Shown piece by piece: positions 32,948 through 44,421 of a DNA stretch of 64,000 nt (position 1 is its first letter; every line of letters starts with the position of its first letter). This DNA comes from Lindgomyces ingoldianus (Eukaryota; Ascomycota; Dothideomycetes; Pleosporales; Lindgomycetaceae). The stretch lies in contig NW_022985165.1 of NCBI RefSeq assembly GCF_010093535.1, forward strand, positions 2,008,378-2,072,377. The letters run 5' to 3'. A model generated the notes under the pieces. It worked only from the letters and a program-made list of their open reading frames with translations, did no database searches and had not been told where the DNA came from. The translations under genes and the position numbers were made by a program.

Positions 32948-33045
32948 TGTCAAGATTCGGACCTATATACTAAGTACAGGTCACATGACCTCTGAACAGG
33001 TCACGTGAGGCCACACAGTCTCATATTGAGACATCCGGCCTTACA
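32948..33045 (+). repeat. 98-bp TG..CA repeat, copy 1
   Basis: The sequence begins TGTCAAGATTCGGACC and ends CCGGCCTTACA. It is the same length as, and closely similar to, 49733-49830. It has LTR-like TG..CA ends but no flanking duplication. Both copies begin where balanced sequence stops and AT-rich sequence starts, and both are preceded by CTCGCT. Confidence 0.7.
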
Positions 33046-34247
33046 GCGCCTAGGACTTAACTAGACTAGTTAGTGTATATAGCTTTAGAAGATGTTTTTT
33101 TAATTACTACTACTCTATTTATAAGCTTATAGATCTTTTATTCTTGTAGGACTTTTACTAAGATTATGTAGTCTTGTAGGTTAGAGCAGAGCGCTTAGAA
33201 GTAAATACTTTTTAAGCTATTATAGTTCTTAATCTTTTTTACGTTATTTACTAACTACATAAAGTTAAAGTTAAAGGCGTGTAGAAAGGATTTCTTTTGT
33301 TAGATAGTTTATAGCTTATTTTTAGCTTTTTTATCTAAGAGTAGGTTTATAAACTAAGACTTAAGGAACTTCTAAAATTATAATTTTATACTATTTTTAT
33401 TTTAAGCTAACTATAATATACTCACGTCTAACGTAGTTTTTTTTAACTAACTAAATATATGTTTTACTTTTTAGTTTAGAAGCAGACTATTATTTTCTAT
33501 TTTATATGCTATTTAGATTCTAAACTGCTGCTAATTTTTATAGTTCTTATTAAAAAGTTTTAGGTCTAGGACTTTATAACGTTTACCCTACTAAAACGTG
33601 TTTACTTTAGGGGGGGTGTTACTAAAGGCTAGCATGTGTAGTGCTGTAGAGAAGGTATTTATTAAAGAAGAAATAGTAGTAGAGGCACTTACATAAGCTT
33701 CTAACGCGCTTATCTAAACAGAGACTTTTCTTATTTTTTACTTTAATTTATCTATTATACTACAGAGCATGTCCTACATTAACGCAGGTTCTTTTTATAG
33801 TAGAGGTTGTAACGCGCCTTCTGCTGCTAAGGCTTTCTGCACTTTATAGATCCTCTGTTCTACTTCTAATACTATAAAGCTTTATTCTAATAAGTATAAC
33901 GTTAAGGCTAATTTAATAGACTTATTAGTGCAGCCTTTTATGCGCTAGTGCGTTACTATCTAGACTAGCTTAGGTATTATAACCCTATAGTAGTCTAGTT
34001 CTATTTAGTTAACAGAAGTAGGCCTGCTTAGCGCTGCTTATTTTATTCTGTTAATACTAAGAACTTGTTAGAGTACTTTCTAGTAGTGTAATAGTATTAT
34101 TGCCTTTCTCTTTTTCTTCTCTTCTTCTAGCACAGCTCTAGTGCTTAGGGCAATTTAGAAGCTCTCTAAATTACTAATTAGCCTTGCAACTAGTAGGTGC
34201 TAGTTAAGAGTGTAGTTAATTAAATTTAATGTAAGAGGCAAAGCTAC
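33046..34247. mobile_element. Decayed retroelement remnants with a polypurine tract
   Basis: The AT-rich sequence has no open frames. At 33609-33616 a polypurine tract (AGGGGGG) precedes TGTTACTAAAGG (33617), the look of a 3' LTR start on the plus strand. I could not define the other LTR or its end. No domain is legible with confidence. Confidence 0.4.
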
Positions 34248-34415
34248 TGTAGACGGAAGTATGCTATGTAGAATACAGATAAATTTAATAAGGAGTAAGA
34301 GAACTCTAGCAGAAAGGTGTTTTTAAGAGCGTCTAGCTCTGCTAAGGTTTCTCTGCTAAGGTTTCTCCGTCAAGGTTCTACAACTAAGGACTTAGTCTAG
34401 GTTTAGCCTATTACA
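34248..34415. repeat. LTR-like repeat (168 bp)
   Basis: It begins TGTAGACGGAAGTATGC, ends CCTATTACA, and matches 44266-44421. A CTCTGCTAAGGTTTCT segment is partly duplicated inside it. No target duplication is found. Confidence 0.6.
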
Positions 34416-35290
34416 ATTAGTGCTCTAGTAGCTTACATATCCTTAACGTAAATTACGTAATATGCTTATAATAAAGTTATACTAAGTTAGCGCTTAATTC
34501 TAAATAGTTTAACTAGCATTATTAAAGTTAAGCGTTAATATATCTATATTTAAATTAAAATCTTTAAAGTATATTTCTTATTTAAGCTAATTTAGCTTTA
34601 AAGCGCAACAATTCTCTACCTCTTTTATATAAAAGACCTTTATTTTAAAAAGTATGTCTATTAAAGTCTTTAACACGCGCTGCCTGTTACGCGCCCTGTA
34701 ATACTAGCAATGCTAAAGAAGCGTGTTGTCCCTTCTATTGTCTGCCTATTCTAGCATAAAGTCTTAAAAGGTCTACTAGACTGTCTGCAACGCGTCTACT
34801 ATGTACTATAACTTCTTACGCTATAACATAAGATTATAACGCTGTGTAAAGGCATAAGAAATAATCTTACTTACTTAGCTAAAGTTGCTAGAAGCACTTA
34901 TATTATTATTATTATTTATAAATTAATCTAGCATAAATGTATCTTTATTTTATTTAATTAGAGGGTTACTAGCTAGCTAAAAAAGCCCTAGAGGTAGGCT
35001 TAATAATAAGGAAAAGTTACTTAATAAAGGCATAGTTAGCGGGTCTGCTAGTGCGTTAAATAAGGTGTTAGTAATGTTTATATTTAATGTGTATTATAGA
35101 GCGGGACTAGCGCTTTTAAATAATAGTAATTTTAAGAATTTTAACGTAGTATTAGGGGAGGAAGTACGTAGCTAAAGTTAGCAACGTTAATAGCTAATAG
35201 ATAAACGAAGATACACATAACTAACTACTATTTTCCCTTAGACCCTTAGGACGGAATTGCCTCCCTCTCTATTTAGTGCGTTCTAATTAG
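34416..35290. other. AT-rich decayed repeat sequence
   Basis: No open frame, LTR border or transposon terminus could be identified. The composition is that of RIP-mutated DNA up to about 35220, after which it becomes balanced. Confidence 0.5.
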
Positions 35291-35340
35291 CTTAGAAGTT
35301 CTTAGAAGTTCTTAGAAGTTCTTAGAAGTTCTTAGAAGAT
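35291..35340. repeat. Tandem 10-bp repeat, five units
   Basis: Five units of CTTAGAAGTT (the last ending AT) lie at the border between AT-rich and balanced sequence. Confidence 0.95.
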
Positions 35341-35936
35341 TTAATTAGCTTAAAAGATTTAGGCACTTGCCTATTCCTAAACAAGTTAAGGGCACTTCTG
35401 GGTCGAGGGTCTGACTCGTGAGATAAAGATTAGGTAAGTCCCGAGTTGGAGCCGGACTTCCGGTCGCCACGAGCTGGATCGCGGAAACTTCGCGACGACG
35501 GCAGCACCACGACATGTCTCCTATCATCACGAAGAGCGCGGCTAGACTCACTGTAAGCTTGGGAGTCTTTTGCACATCGTTTTGGTGCTTCGCATCACTT
35601 CTCAGTATCTACCGCGTAGGGGGACTTTCCAGGTTCCATCGATTCCATGCACGGACCGCGGAGCGACACGCACGGATCACAGCTTTAGCGCCCAGGAGGC
35701 TGGTGCCTAAACTTGGGTCACCTGACTCTGCGCTTGTGCCGCTAAGGTCTTACCGCTTGCACCGAAGTTCGCCTCTTCTCCTCACATCCCCTTCCACCCA
35801 ACCCACATATTCATCGCACGTCAATCTCAACACGCTCTAAAATCCCATTGTTGCTAGGCCTTCTCGTCTAGGTAACTCTTATATGCTTACTTCTCTTTTA
35901 TTCTAGAGCTAATGCACGCACGTCCAGAAACCCACT
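35341..35936. other. Upstream region of the tandem-repeat protein ORF
   Basis: Balanced composition. A possible first exon (ATG at 35514 followed by donor ACT|GTAAGC at 35553) and a possible acceptor (TTATTCTAG at 35906) exist. The simple join places a stop immediately after the acceptor, so no spliced model is proposed. Confidence 0.3.
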
Positions 35937-36377
35937 ATGACAAAAGGCGCGGGCCATAATGGTTCCAGGGGGGAAGACAAGACAGCGGCCGCGGGAGAGA
36001 CGAAACCACATGGCGATCTGGTCCGAGAAGATCCCGAGACCGCGGGAGAGACGAAACCACATGGCAATCCGGTGCGAGAAGATTCCGATACCGCAGGAGA
36101 GACGAACCCACATAGCGATCTGATGCAAGAAGATTTCGAGAACGCCGAGAGCATGACAGACGCCCTGAAGAGGCTATTTCCGCAAGTTGATAATCCACAG
36201 CCAAACGGCACGCAACCGCGCCGCCGGCGATTAGTCGAGGAGAACCTACAAACCCCAGGGCAGCCAGCTCTTCCATATGTACCATTAGATGAGAGTTTCA
36301 GGGCTGCGGGTGAGAAGAGTTTTCTTTTTGGGGCCTTTATCCAAGCTTGGGATAAGATGATGGCAGGCGAAGTCTAG
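35937..36377 (+). CDS. Hypothetical protein with three 17-residue tandem repeats (146 aa)
   Basis: The single frame is strongly hydrophilic. Residues 19-35, 36-52 and 53-69 are three copies of a 17-residue unit of the form AGETKPHGDLVREDPET. They are encoded by 51-bp DNA repeats at 35991-36143 that differ by several substitutions. Downstream are a basic cluster (RRRR, 94-97) and a more ordered C-terminus (PYVPLDESFRAAGEKSFLFG). No signal peptide is visible. The gene converges on the membrane-protein gene ending at 36465. The third unit is the most diverged, so selection or drift has acted since duplication. The function is unknown; a cytoplasmic, charged protein seems likely. Confidence 0.5.
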   Translation: MTKGAGHNGSRGEDKTAAAGETKPHGDLVREDPETAGETKPHGNPVREDSDTAGETNPHSDLMQEDFENAESMTDALKRLFPQVDNPQPNGTQPRRRRLVEENLQTPGQPALPYVPLDESFRAAGEKSFLFGAFIQAWDKMMAGEV

Positions 36378-36464
36378 CGGAGGAGGTGTCCGTCTCAGCT
36401 GCAAATTTCAAGACCAGAACTCGTCCCGATAGAAACCCGCACAATAGGCAAACTCTGTCGCAAT

Positions 36465-37100
36465 CTATCTACGGGCCAACTTAGGTTGATGGAGTATTTC
36501 GTGCAAGACCTTAACCATGACATGCCTAATTTTGTTCTGGCATCTCATGTAGTAGACAGGTGGATTACTAGAGGGAGGAGGAGGAGGTATATGAGAGATA
36601 TGGATATCGGGTAGCTCCTCACTGACAATTGGTAGCGTCCCAGAACCCGGTGACCCAGCCGACCTAACTGTCCCCCCATGCTTCTTGAATATGCTGGATA
36701 TCCCTGCTGCAAATAAGGACGAGAAAGAGAAGATAAGCCACTGGAGGACATTCAAGGTCTTACCAGCCGTAATTTGAACCGATGATACCCTCTCCGTTCG
36801 GGTAACAAATTCCATTGCCGCAGTTGTTTGGCTGGTCGCCATTGCTGATGCCAGGGCAAGTCCGACCGAGGTCCACAGAACCACAAGAGTGGAGCGTCGG
36901 AGTGATTTTCGACGCTTTTCCGCCTTTGTAGTTAGTTTTGCTTTTAGGTGTCGTTTCAATAGCATGATCAGTACAAGATCGATGACCAGTAAGACACCTG
37001 CAGGTGCCAGGAGGTAGAGGATGATCTTCGATTGCAGTGTAAGGGCGAACGTGAGCAGTTCAGCTGCGGCCGATGAGGAAGTTCCGTTATTGACATATAG
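36465..37100 (-). pseudogene. 5'-truncated multi-pass membrane protein gene
   Basis: On the minus strand the frame is open from the repeat border at about 37127 to the stop at 36465. An ATG at 36965 is internal to an open, protein-like frame, so the true start lies upstream and is lost. Three hydrophobic segments are visible: ELLTFALTLQSKIILYLLAP.. to IDLVLIML, STLVVLWTSVGLALASAM, and TLNVLQWLIFSFSSLFAAGI, joined by a basic loop (LKRHLKAKLTTKAEKRRKSL). A Pro-rich cytoplasmic tail follows. Spacing and TM character recall the last three helices of Fig1-like claudin-type membrane proteins of fungi, but no diagnostic motif remains. The AT-rich repeat sequence starting at about 37110 abuts the break. 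Confidence 0.5.
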
Positions 37101-37546
37101 GCGCGGCCTCCTACTATAAGCAGAAGGCTATAGTTATTCTTATATTTAGCATAGGCCTAGATAGAGTAATCTATCTAATATCCTTCTTAAACTAAAGCGC
37201 TTAAGCACTCTGTACCTATCTATTGCAGAGTACTAAAGCATACCAATCTTACACCCTCTTTACCTCCTTCCCTCCTTCCCTCCCTTCGTTCTAAACCTAT
37301 CCTAGGCTCTCTAGGACCGTACACCCTGCCTCCTAACGGACTTAGGTAAGGAACCCTAACACCCTTACTAACTAGATTGTTAGTCACCGCAACAACGTCA
37401 CGTGCGATACACGTTGACTAGGTGAGATATCGTAACAGGTTTGTGCTTCTTGTTATCGTATTTTACTATTCTTTTATAAATAAATACTGCATTTTAACGC
37501 AGTGCCTTGTAGATGTCTAATATCCCTACTGTAGTTTCTTTAGCTG
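37101..37546. other. Repeat border sequence left of the gypsy element
   Basis: AT-rich at first, then C/T-rich and balanced (37240-37440), ending ATCGTAACAGGT as at 866-877. It is possibly part of an old LTR, but borders are not resolved. No gene is seen. Confidence 0.4.
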
Positions 37547-38635
37547 TAGTGTGTCACGGTGATGCTACCAGCAAGAGTCAAGAGCTTATAAAGAAGCGAT
37601 GATGATTCCTAGGTACAGTACTAGGTGAATGTTAAGACGTTGCGTAAAGAGGAGAAAATAGGAGACGCAGCAGGCTTAAATAAATGTTTGTAAGGGGAGG
37701 CCTAAGCGCTTAACATAAGGCATGTTTATATACACGTAATTAATAAATAAGGGTTTTAAAAGAGGCTCTACTAAAAGGCTCTATAGAGTTAGGAAGGCTC
37801 CTTTAAGGACCTATGCAGCATGTAATAGGTGTTATAGGTAGTTACTGTAACAGTACCCCTGTATTAGTTCTAAGCTCCTGCAAGAGGGAGTTTAGACTAG
37901 TTCTAGTTTAGGTATATTAGGTTATTATTAGTAAAATAAGAAGATAGCTTTATTATTTTTTAAGTTTCTAGCAGGTTCCTAGCTTAAGTTATTATATCTA
38001 GTCTATTTTATAAGGTACTTATAGCAGCGTAATGCTAGTTATAGCAGAAGTTTTTAATTTATTTAATAAAGTATTTAAGTTTACTATTAACTTTAACAGT
38101 TTCTAGTAGTAGGTTCTATTAGCTAGGTAGGTAATTAGAATTAGGGGCAGTAGGTTAGAGGAAAGAGACATAGAAGACAGGGTGTGTTTTTATAAATGTA
38201 GGCAAGTTAAGCTAGTAAGCGTAAGATAAGACTATTTTAGTAACTTTATATTTACTAAGTGCTTTCTAGTCTAGCTTTTTTAATTTTTAGTTTATTTAAA
38301 TATTTTAGGCGTCTAGCTAGACTATGTTACTAATTTAGTATATAAGTATAAAAGTTTATTTTTAGTTTACGTATTCTTGTTACATAACTTAAGCCTATAT
38401 AATTTTTTCTTAAATAAACTATTTAATGTTTTATATCTTATTAACTATTTTATTAGCATTATAAGCTAAGGTAGCTTAGTAAAGTAGTTAGACTGTTCTA
38501 GTTAGTAGTTTAAAGCTTATTTATAGGTGCTGTCTAGTACAAGCTAGGAATAGTAAAGTTTAAGTTAATTTAGATATTATGTTATTAGCCTTAAACTTAG
38601 CTAAGAGTAGCTAACTTACTTAGTTATTTTATTTA

Positions 38636-38797
38636 TGTCGCGTAAGAGAGCACATGGTCCTAGTGTCGCGCCTGTGTTTCGGACGAGCAGCCTGAGACAC
38701 TTGGCGCCGGAGCTCCCACTACATAGGCAGGCTCCCTATGAGCCTCTCATAGTCAATAGACTTGCTCCTCATTGCTCCCTGATCAGCGGTTGCGACA
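38636..38797. repeat. Solo LTR (162 bp), target duplication ATTTA, not RIP-mutated
   Basis: It begins TGTCGCGTAAGAG and ends GGTTGCGACA, flanked by ATTTA at 38631-38635 and 38798-38802. It is GC-balanced inside a strongly AT-rich host element, so it arrived after the host was mutated, or it escaped RIP through its short length. Confidence 0.92.
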
Positions 38798-39795
38798 ATT
38801 TATAATTTATGTATACTTAAAAAAATTATTTTATAATAGCATTTACGTTCTTAGTCTAGCTGTTAGTTTTAAAATAGTAGGTAAATAATAATTAATCTTT
38901 AATTTTTAGTTACTTATATAATTTATCTTAAAAGGTAGAAACAAATTATAGGCCTTACTTAAAGACTATTATGTTTAGTAGGCTGTAGAGTTTCTAGATA
39001 TGTTAGTAAAAAAAGTAGGCTATGTTAGCAGCTTTAATGCTAGCGCATAAGATAATGTGTCTATATTTACTTAAGCAGTTAATAATTACTATAATATTTA
39101 TACACCTTTTAGATTTAAGAAGGTTTATAATAAAGTCTACTAGAATATTTTACTATTTACGTTTAGGCATAGGCAGAGGCTTTAGTAGCTTATAATACAT
39201 TTTATAAAAAGCTTTTAACCTTTAGTAGACGTAACAGTAGGATACGTATTAGTAAATTATTTTAAATATTTAAGGCTAGAAGTATTTACGCTATAAAATA
39301 TTAAGCGTTTTTTTATAACTAAGGTAGCTACTTACTAGAGAGTTTTAAATAAGGCAGAGAAGTTTAATCTTTAGTTTATTATAATTTAGTATTATAAGCC
39401 TGCTATAGTAATAAAGCTTACTTTTTTAGTCTTTATATTTACTTAAGAATTTTTTTTAAGTGTCTAGTTCTGTTATAAAGAAGTTTTAATATTTTCTTAA
39501 TAAATAGGTTATTTAAGCATTTATCTTTAATAATTTACTAGATTCACTAGTCTGTCTCTATTAAATGTAATTTATATATATATAGGAACGTTAAGAAAGG
39601 CTTTTTAGAAACTCTTATAGTCTAACTAAAGTTTTAGAACAGTTTAGAACAAAGTAGAGTCTGTTATTAGGCATTACAGGCTTTTCTATAAGCTAGTGCA
39701 TTTTAAGATTATTATGTAAGCGCATTAGGCTTCTCTTTTTATTTACTAAGTTAGTAGGTAATAGTAAAGTTGTCTGTACAAGGCACTTAGACGTC

Positions 39796-40039
39796 TGATA
39801 GTTGACTAAATTAACGCTAAGGCTGCATAGGGCAGCTATAGCGGCGGAGGCGTAACCAACATGAAACAGGACTGCGCACGATGGTGCGACAGTTAGGAAT
39901 CCTATATCTCCTCTCCGTACGTAGGCAGATACAGACAAGAATGAACAATCAATTGAATACCCCCTCGTACGCAAGTACCTCCCGTGACTAGTCACACCAG
40001 CTATCCCGTCTTGATGCAAGGGAGATAGCCTATTCAACA
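39796..40039. repeat. Balanced insertion in gypsy, probable solo LTR (244 bp)
   Basis: It begins TGATAGTTGACTAAAT and ends GCCTATTCAACA, with imperfect inverse ends. It separates two halves of the gypsy RNase H region on the minus strand. No 5-bp duplication is seen (flanks ACGTC and AAAGT). The open frame running through it on the minus strand (40040-39693) is a by-product of the insertion. Confidence 0.6.
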
Positions 40040-43000
40040 AAAGTTAAATTAAGAAAGGTATTTAAACTATCTTACTTATTAGTAGCTTAGTTGCTTAGTT
40101 ATTATAAAGTTTTATAAATTTTTATAGTTACTTAGCACTTTAATTAAAAAGGCTGCACTTTTTAATTTAAGTCTCTATTACTTAAAGTAATAAATAATTA
40201 TAAGTAGTTTCTTATTATAAATTTTATAATTTCTTTTAGCTAGGCTAAGCTTTTTTAAGAAGTAAGCTACTAGGTAAAGAACCCTATTAACATTACGTTG
40301 TAATAGTACTCTAGCAGTAACATAGTTAGATAAGTTAGCTTTAATAATAATAAGTAAGTTAAAGTGTTAAAAAATTAAAGTAGTTATAAAAGTATACTTT
40401 AAGTAATTAAAAGCATTTTTATATCTTTAGTTAAATCTAAATAGAATTATTTTTTTAGTTAAGGTAATTAACAAAGAGATAATGCTTAAGAACTCTTATA
40501 TAAACTATTAGTAAAAGTTAGTAAACTTTAAAATAATTATACGTTTTTAACGTAGTAGAGTATTTTTAATTAAAAATTACTTACACTTTTTTTAAGTTTA
40601 TTTAAATATTATTAGTTAATATTACGTATCTTAGGTACATTACTTTTATCTTATAAAACTTACACTTATCTACATTTAGTTGCAGACCTGCTTCTTTTAG
40701 AGCTTTTAAGACTAATTAGATGTAGCTGTAATGCTTTTATAAAAAGTTACTAAATATTAGAATGTTATTAATGTACGTAGTATAAAATATATTAAAGTAA
40801 AGTTTTAAAACGTTGTTTATAAAGTGTTAAAACGTGCTAAGTGCGTTAGCTAGGCTAAACAGCATTACTAAGTATTTAAATATGCTGTAATAGGTCTAGA
40901 ACGCTATTAGCTATTATCTTTTTTAGCTATTTTTAGCTTATTAAAGGCAGCAATTATATTAAGTTTAGTGTATAACTTTACTTTACTAAGTTAAGACAGC
41001 GTTTTTTAAATTAGTAAGTTTAGATATTAGTTCTTAATAGTTATTATATTAAGAGCATAATAGTTAATGTAAAATTAAAAGCCTTTACTAAGTTTTTTTA
41101 TAAAGATTACTAGCACAGTAACAGGAGATAAGCTAGCTTATATAAATCCTTTTAAAAGGTGCTTATTAAGGTATTTACGTAAAACTTTAAGTTTGTTTTA
41201 GAATATGCTATAAAGGGGACTAAAACTAAAGTACTTTTTTTCTTTTAGTTTAATCTTATAGTTATATAAGTAATAGTTAGGCAATCTATTAGCAGCTTCT
41301 TAAAAGAAGACATAGAGAAAGTTATAATACTTCTTTAAAACTCTACTTACTAAGTTAATGTGCTTCTTTAGAGCTAAGGCTTTTTTAATATTAGCTATTA
41401 AAACTATAAAAATTTTATAATTAAGTTTTTTAGTAATTTATACTAAGAGGGTAGCACTAATATAATAAATATTTATCTTAGAGTTGTTTTGTAGGTCTAG
41501 TTTAGACTCTAGGTTAGGCTTAAAGTTAGGTATTAAAGCTTTCTAGAGAGCCTTTATAGATACCCTTATAGGTTCTATAGGTTCTAGTTTAAGTAGTTAC
41601 TAGTTTATCTTAGTAAGTAAGTAATTATGTTAGTGTTATATTATAAGGCTTAACTTTAGATGTTAAACATAGTGTTTACTAGTACTTAATAGTAGTGCGC
41701 TATATCCTGTAATAAAGAGTTACTTATATAATAAGCTGCTATGTTAAGTAATACTTTTACATAAGTATTAAACTAAGCATTAGGTTAAATTAAATATTAG
41801 CTATTAATTATTATAATTTAAGCTAACTTTATGCTTATATATCTAAGGCTGTCTAAGAATAACATTATAGCAGCTAGTAGCTATAATAAAAAGCTGTATT
41901 TACTTAACATAATTTATGTGTTAAAAAGTTACTTATGCAGAGTGTAATATATAGCTTTTTTTAAGTATTTTTTATTAAAGCTAGTAGAGTAAATTAAAAA
42001 AAAGTTGTAATAAATAAAAAATTTAGAAGTGCGTAAAAGATCTACTAATATATCTTATACTAGTAGCTTTTATATCTATAAGGACCTTATTATTCTAGAA
42101 AAGGCTTTCTTACTAAATTTTATAAAAGATGTTAATCTGTTATTTCTAAAAAAGTGTTATATTAAGCAAAAGTCTCTATGTTAGCAGAGATCTAGTAGTA
42201 GAAAGGTCTTAAAAAGTAACTTAACTTTAAGACAGGGCTTTTAGCGTTTAAGTATACAGTTTTAGAGATAATTATCCTTTTTATAAGCAGCCTAAAGTAG
42301 TAGAAAAGGTATATAATAAAAGTAGATAATAGTGCGTACGCGTAGTTGTTAATTATTTATAAATGTAGGTTAATGCTAGGACAGATGTACAGCAGTCTAG
42401 GGACCTTTTTAGAAGACTAGAGGAGCGCACTTAAGGCAGGGAAGCATAATAGTTGTAAAAAAAGTAACTGTGTTTCTTACATCTAAAATATAGGCTTTTT
42501 TAACAGCACTTACTACGCTTAGTAGATCTAAAAGGAGCGTAGTTAAAGGCGTTAATTTTTATAGCATTAAAATTAAAGCAAGATATTTAAGTTTTAACAA
42601 AATAAAAAGATAGAAAGTACTAAAAGTTATTATTAAAAGTAAAGATTAGGTTTACATAGTTATTTAAGTTATTAAAGATAGGCACTTCTACTATAGCACA
42701 ACGTAGTTTATTAGAGAGAGGTCTCTAGAGCTAGTTAATTAATCTGTTTTTATTAATTCTAGTGTTAGCAGATAATTATTAAAATTTAGTAAAGTAAGTA
42801 AAGAAGCTTTTTTTTCTTTACTTTAAGGCATCTAGTTTACTTATTGTAGTAATTTTTTTATTTAAGTCTTTATACGTTGCTTATAAGAATGTAATAAACT
42901 ATTCTACTGTTTATATATTCTTGTCTATAAGCAAATTTATAACGGTAATAGGGTCTGTTTCTAGTTAAGAGTAGGCGTAGAAGAGCTTTGTGCGTTTAAT

Positions 43001-43774
43001 TAAGTATTAGTTAGCGTTGCCTTTAAGTTTATATTAAAGTTTATAAAAAAAGATAGAAAAGTTTTTTTATTAACTATTAAACATAAGTAAATTAAAAATG
43101 TAGTTAGATTTTTTAACTAGAGTTAAGTTAGTAACGTAAGTTAAAGAGTTATTTAGCGTAAGTAACAGAGTAACTTTAATAGTAGGAATTAAAAAATAGT
43201 TTTACTTAATAGAAGGCTTTAATCTACTTTATAATTTGTTAGTTATAAGCTAGGGTAAGGTGTAGACAAGAGTGCAGAACTAAATAGTTTAGATTTCTTT
43301 CTTAAGCGTAAAAAACTCTTTTTAAAAGGCTATTTATTAGTTTTATAGTGCTATTTTAAAAGACGTTTACATTGCAAAGAATTACTTTTTTATTAAAGCT
43401 ATAAGATTGTCTATTTAAGTGTTTACGTCTAAAGAAGAAGCTATATAAAAAAGGTTAACGCAACGTAGTGTTACAGTAATGCTACTAGTAAGAGTTAAAA
43501 GCTTATAAAAAAGTAATAATAATTACTAAGTATAGTACTAGGTAAATATTAAGACGTTGCGTAAAAAGAAGAAAATATAGAGCGTAGCAGGCTTAAACAA
43601 ATGTTTATAAGGGGAGGCCTAAGCGCTTAACATAAGGCATGTGCGTACACACGTAATTAACTAATAGGGGTTTTAAGAGAGGCTCTACTAAAAGGCCCCA
43701 TAGAGTTAGGAAGGCTCCTCTAAGGACCCATGCAGCATGTGATAGGTATCACGGGTAGTTACCGTGACATAGTG

Positions 43775-43989
43775 CTGTATAACTATATTGCTCTAGGCTC
43801 TAGATACATTCCTAGTTCTATGCTATAGTTAGCTATAAATAGTAATATTCCTATTATAAAGTGCTTTAAGCTGTAATATGCAAATTATGCTATTAGTAGA
43901 AGGGATACTTAATTGTTCTGTTAGTAATTTAGATAGCATTATAAGTAATGCTTAACTGTCTAATTAGTTTGTTTAGTTTGTCTGTTAGT
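43775..43989. other. AT-rich sequence between gypsy fragments
   Basis: No frame is legible; it probably belongs to the same older gypsy copy as the integrase fragment to its right. Confidence 0.4.
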
Positions 43990-44265
43990 TTACAGGTAGT
44001 AGGCAGTTAACATTCCTAATTTAATTCTAAGTTTTGCTATTATAGTTGTCTCGAATTTTGATGTAAATTTAGGGTCTCTGTTTAATATAATTTTCTTTAG
44101 CAATCTATGTTTACTAATGCAGAATTGTATAAGCGTGTATACGCAGTCTTCTGCTCTAGTAGCTTCCTTATGTAGTATAAAGTAGCTGTACTTTATTATT
44201 TTATTAATAATTATAAATATTGCGTTGTAGGTAGCTCCTGTTATAGGTATAAGGGGCGGAGCCAC
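43990..44265 (-). pseudogene. Gypsy integrase core fragment
   Basis: A 91-codon open frame on the minus strand reads ITGATYNAIFIIINKIIKYS near the start and LNRDPKFTSKF near the end. These match the gypsy integrase core (the first Asp block, read here as Asn, and the 'DRD..FTSKFW' block). It ends with the TAYYL block that precedes the lost DGQTE region. It is a fragment of a copy distinct from the elements at 37552 and 45540. The LTR-like sequence at 44266 abuts it. Confidence 0.8.
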
Positions 44266-44421
44266 TGCGGGCGGGTGTATGCCATGTAGAATACAGATAA
44301 ATTCGATGAGGAGTGAGAGGACTTCGGCAGAAAGTTGTTTTTAAGGGCGACTAGCTCTGCTAAGGTTTCTCTGCTAAGATTTTATAACTAAAGACTCTTA
44401 GTCTAGGCTTAGCCAATTATA
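44266..44421. repeat. LTR-like repeat (156 bp), relative of 34248-34415
   Basis: Shared core includes GTAGAATACAGATAAATT, the AGGAGTGAGAG segment and TCTCTGCTAAG. It begins TGCGGGCGGG and is less RIP-mutated at its left end. No duplication is found at its flanks. Confidence 0.6.

Larger units (their letters stand above)
37552..43769 (-). mobile_element. Full-length Ty3/gypsy LTR retrotransposon, RIP-decayed
   Basis: LTRs of 301 bp (37552-37852 and 43469-43769) begin TGTCACGG/TGTTACAG and end (C)TGTAACA/CCGTGACA. A 5-bp duplication TAGTG flanks the whole element (37547-37551 and 43770-43774). The interior reads on the minus strand, gag first near 43400. The reverse transcriptase lies at about 41150-40550, legible as SPITVLLVIFVKKLSKGF, then INY-ALNIITIKN, then KLNIIAAFNKL and LKALKEAGLQLNVDKCKF, which are gypsy-type RT blocks. 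An RNase H-like region follows to about 40045. Numerous stops and TpA excess show RIP. A solo LTR (38636-38797) and another insertion (39796-40039) lie inside and are younger. Confidence 0.88.

Noticed and set aside
39693..40040. 115-codon open frame on the minus strand
   Set aside because: It spans the insertion 39796-40039 and the mutated gypsy RNase H region; the frame is a by-product of the junction.
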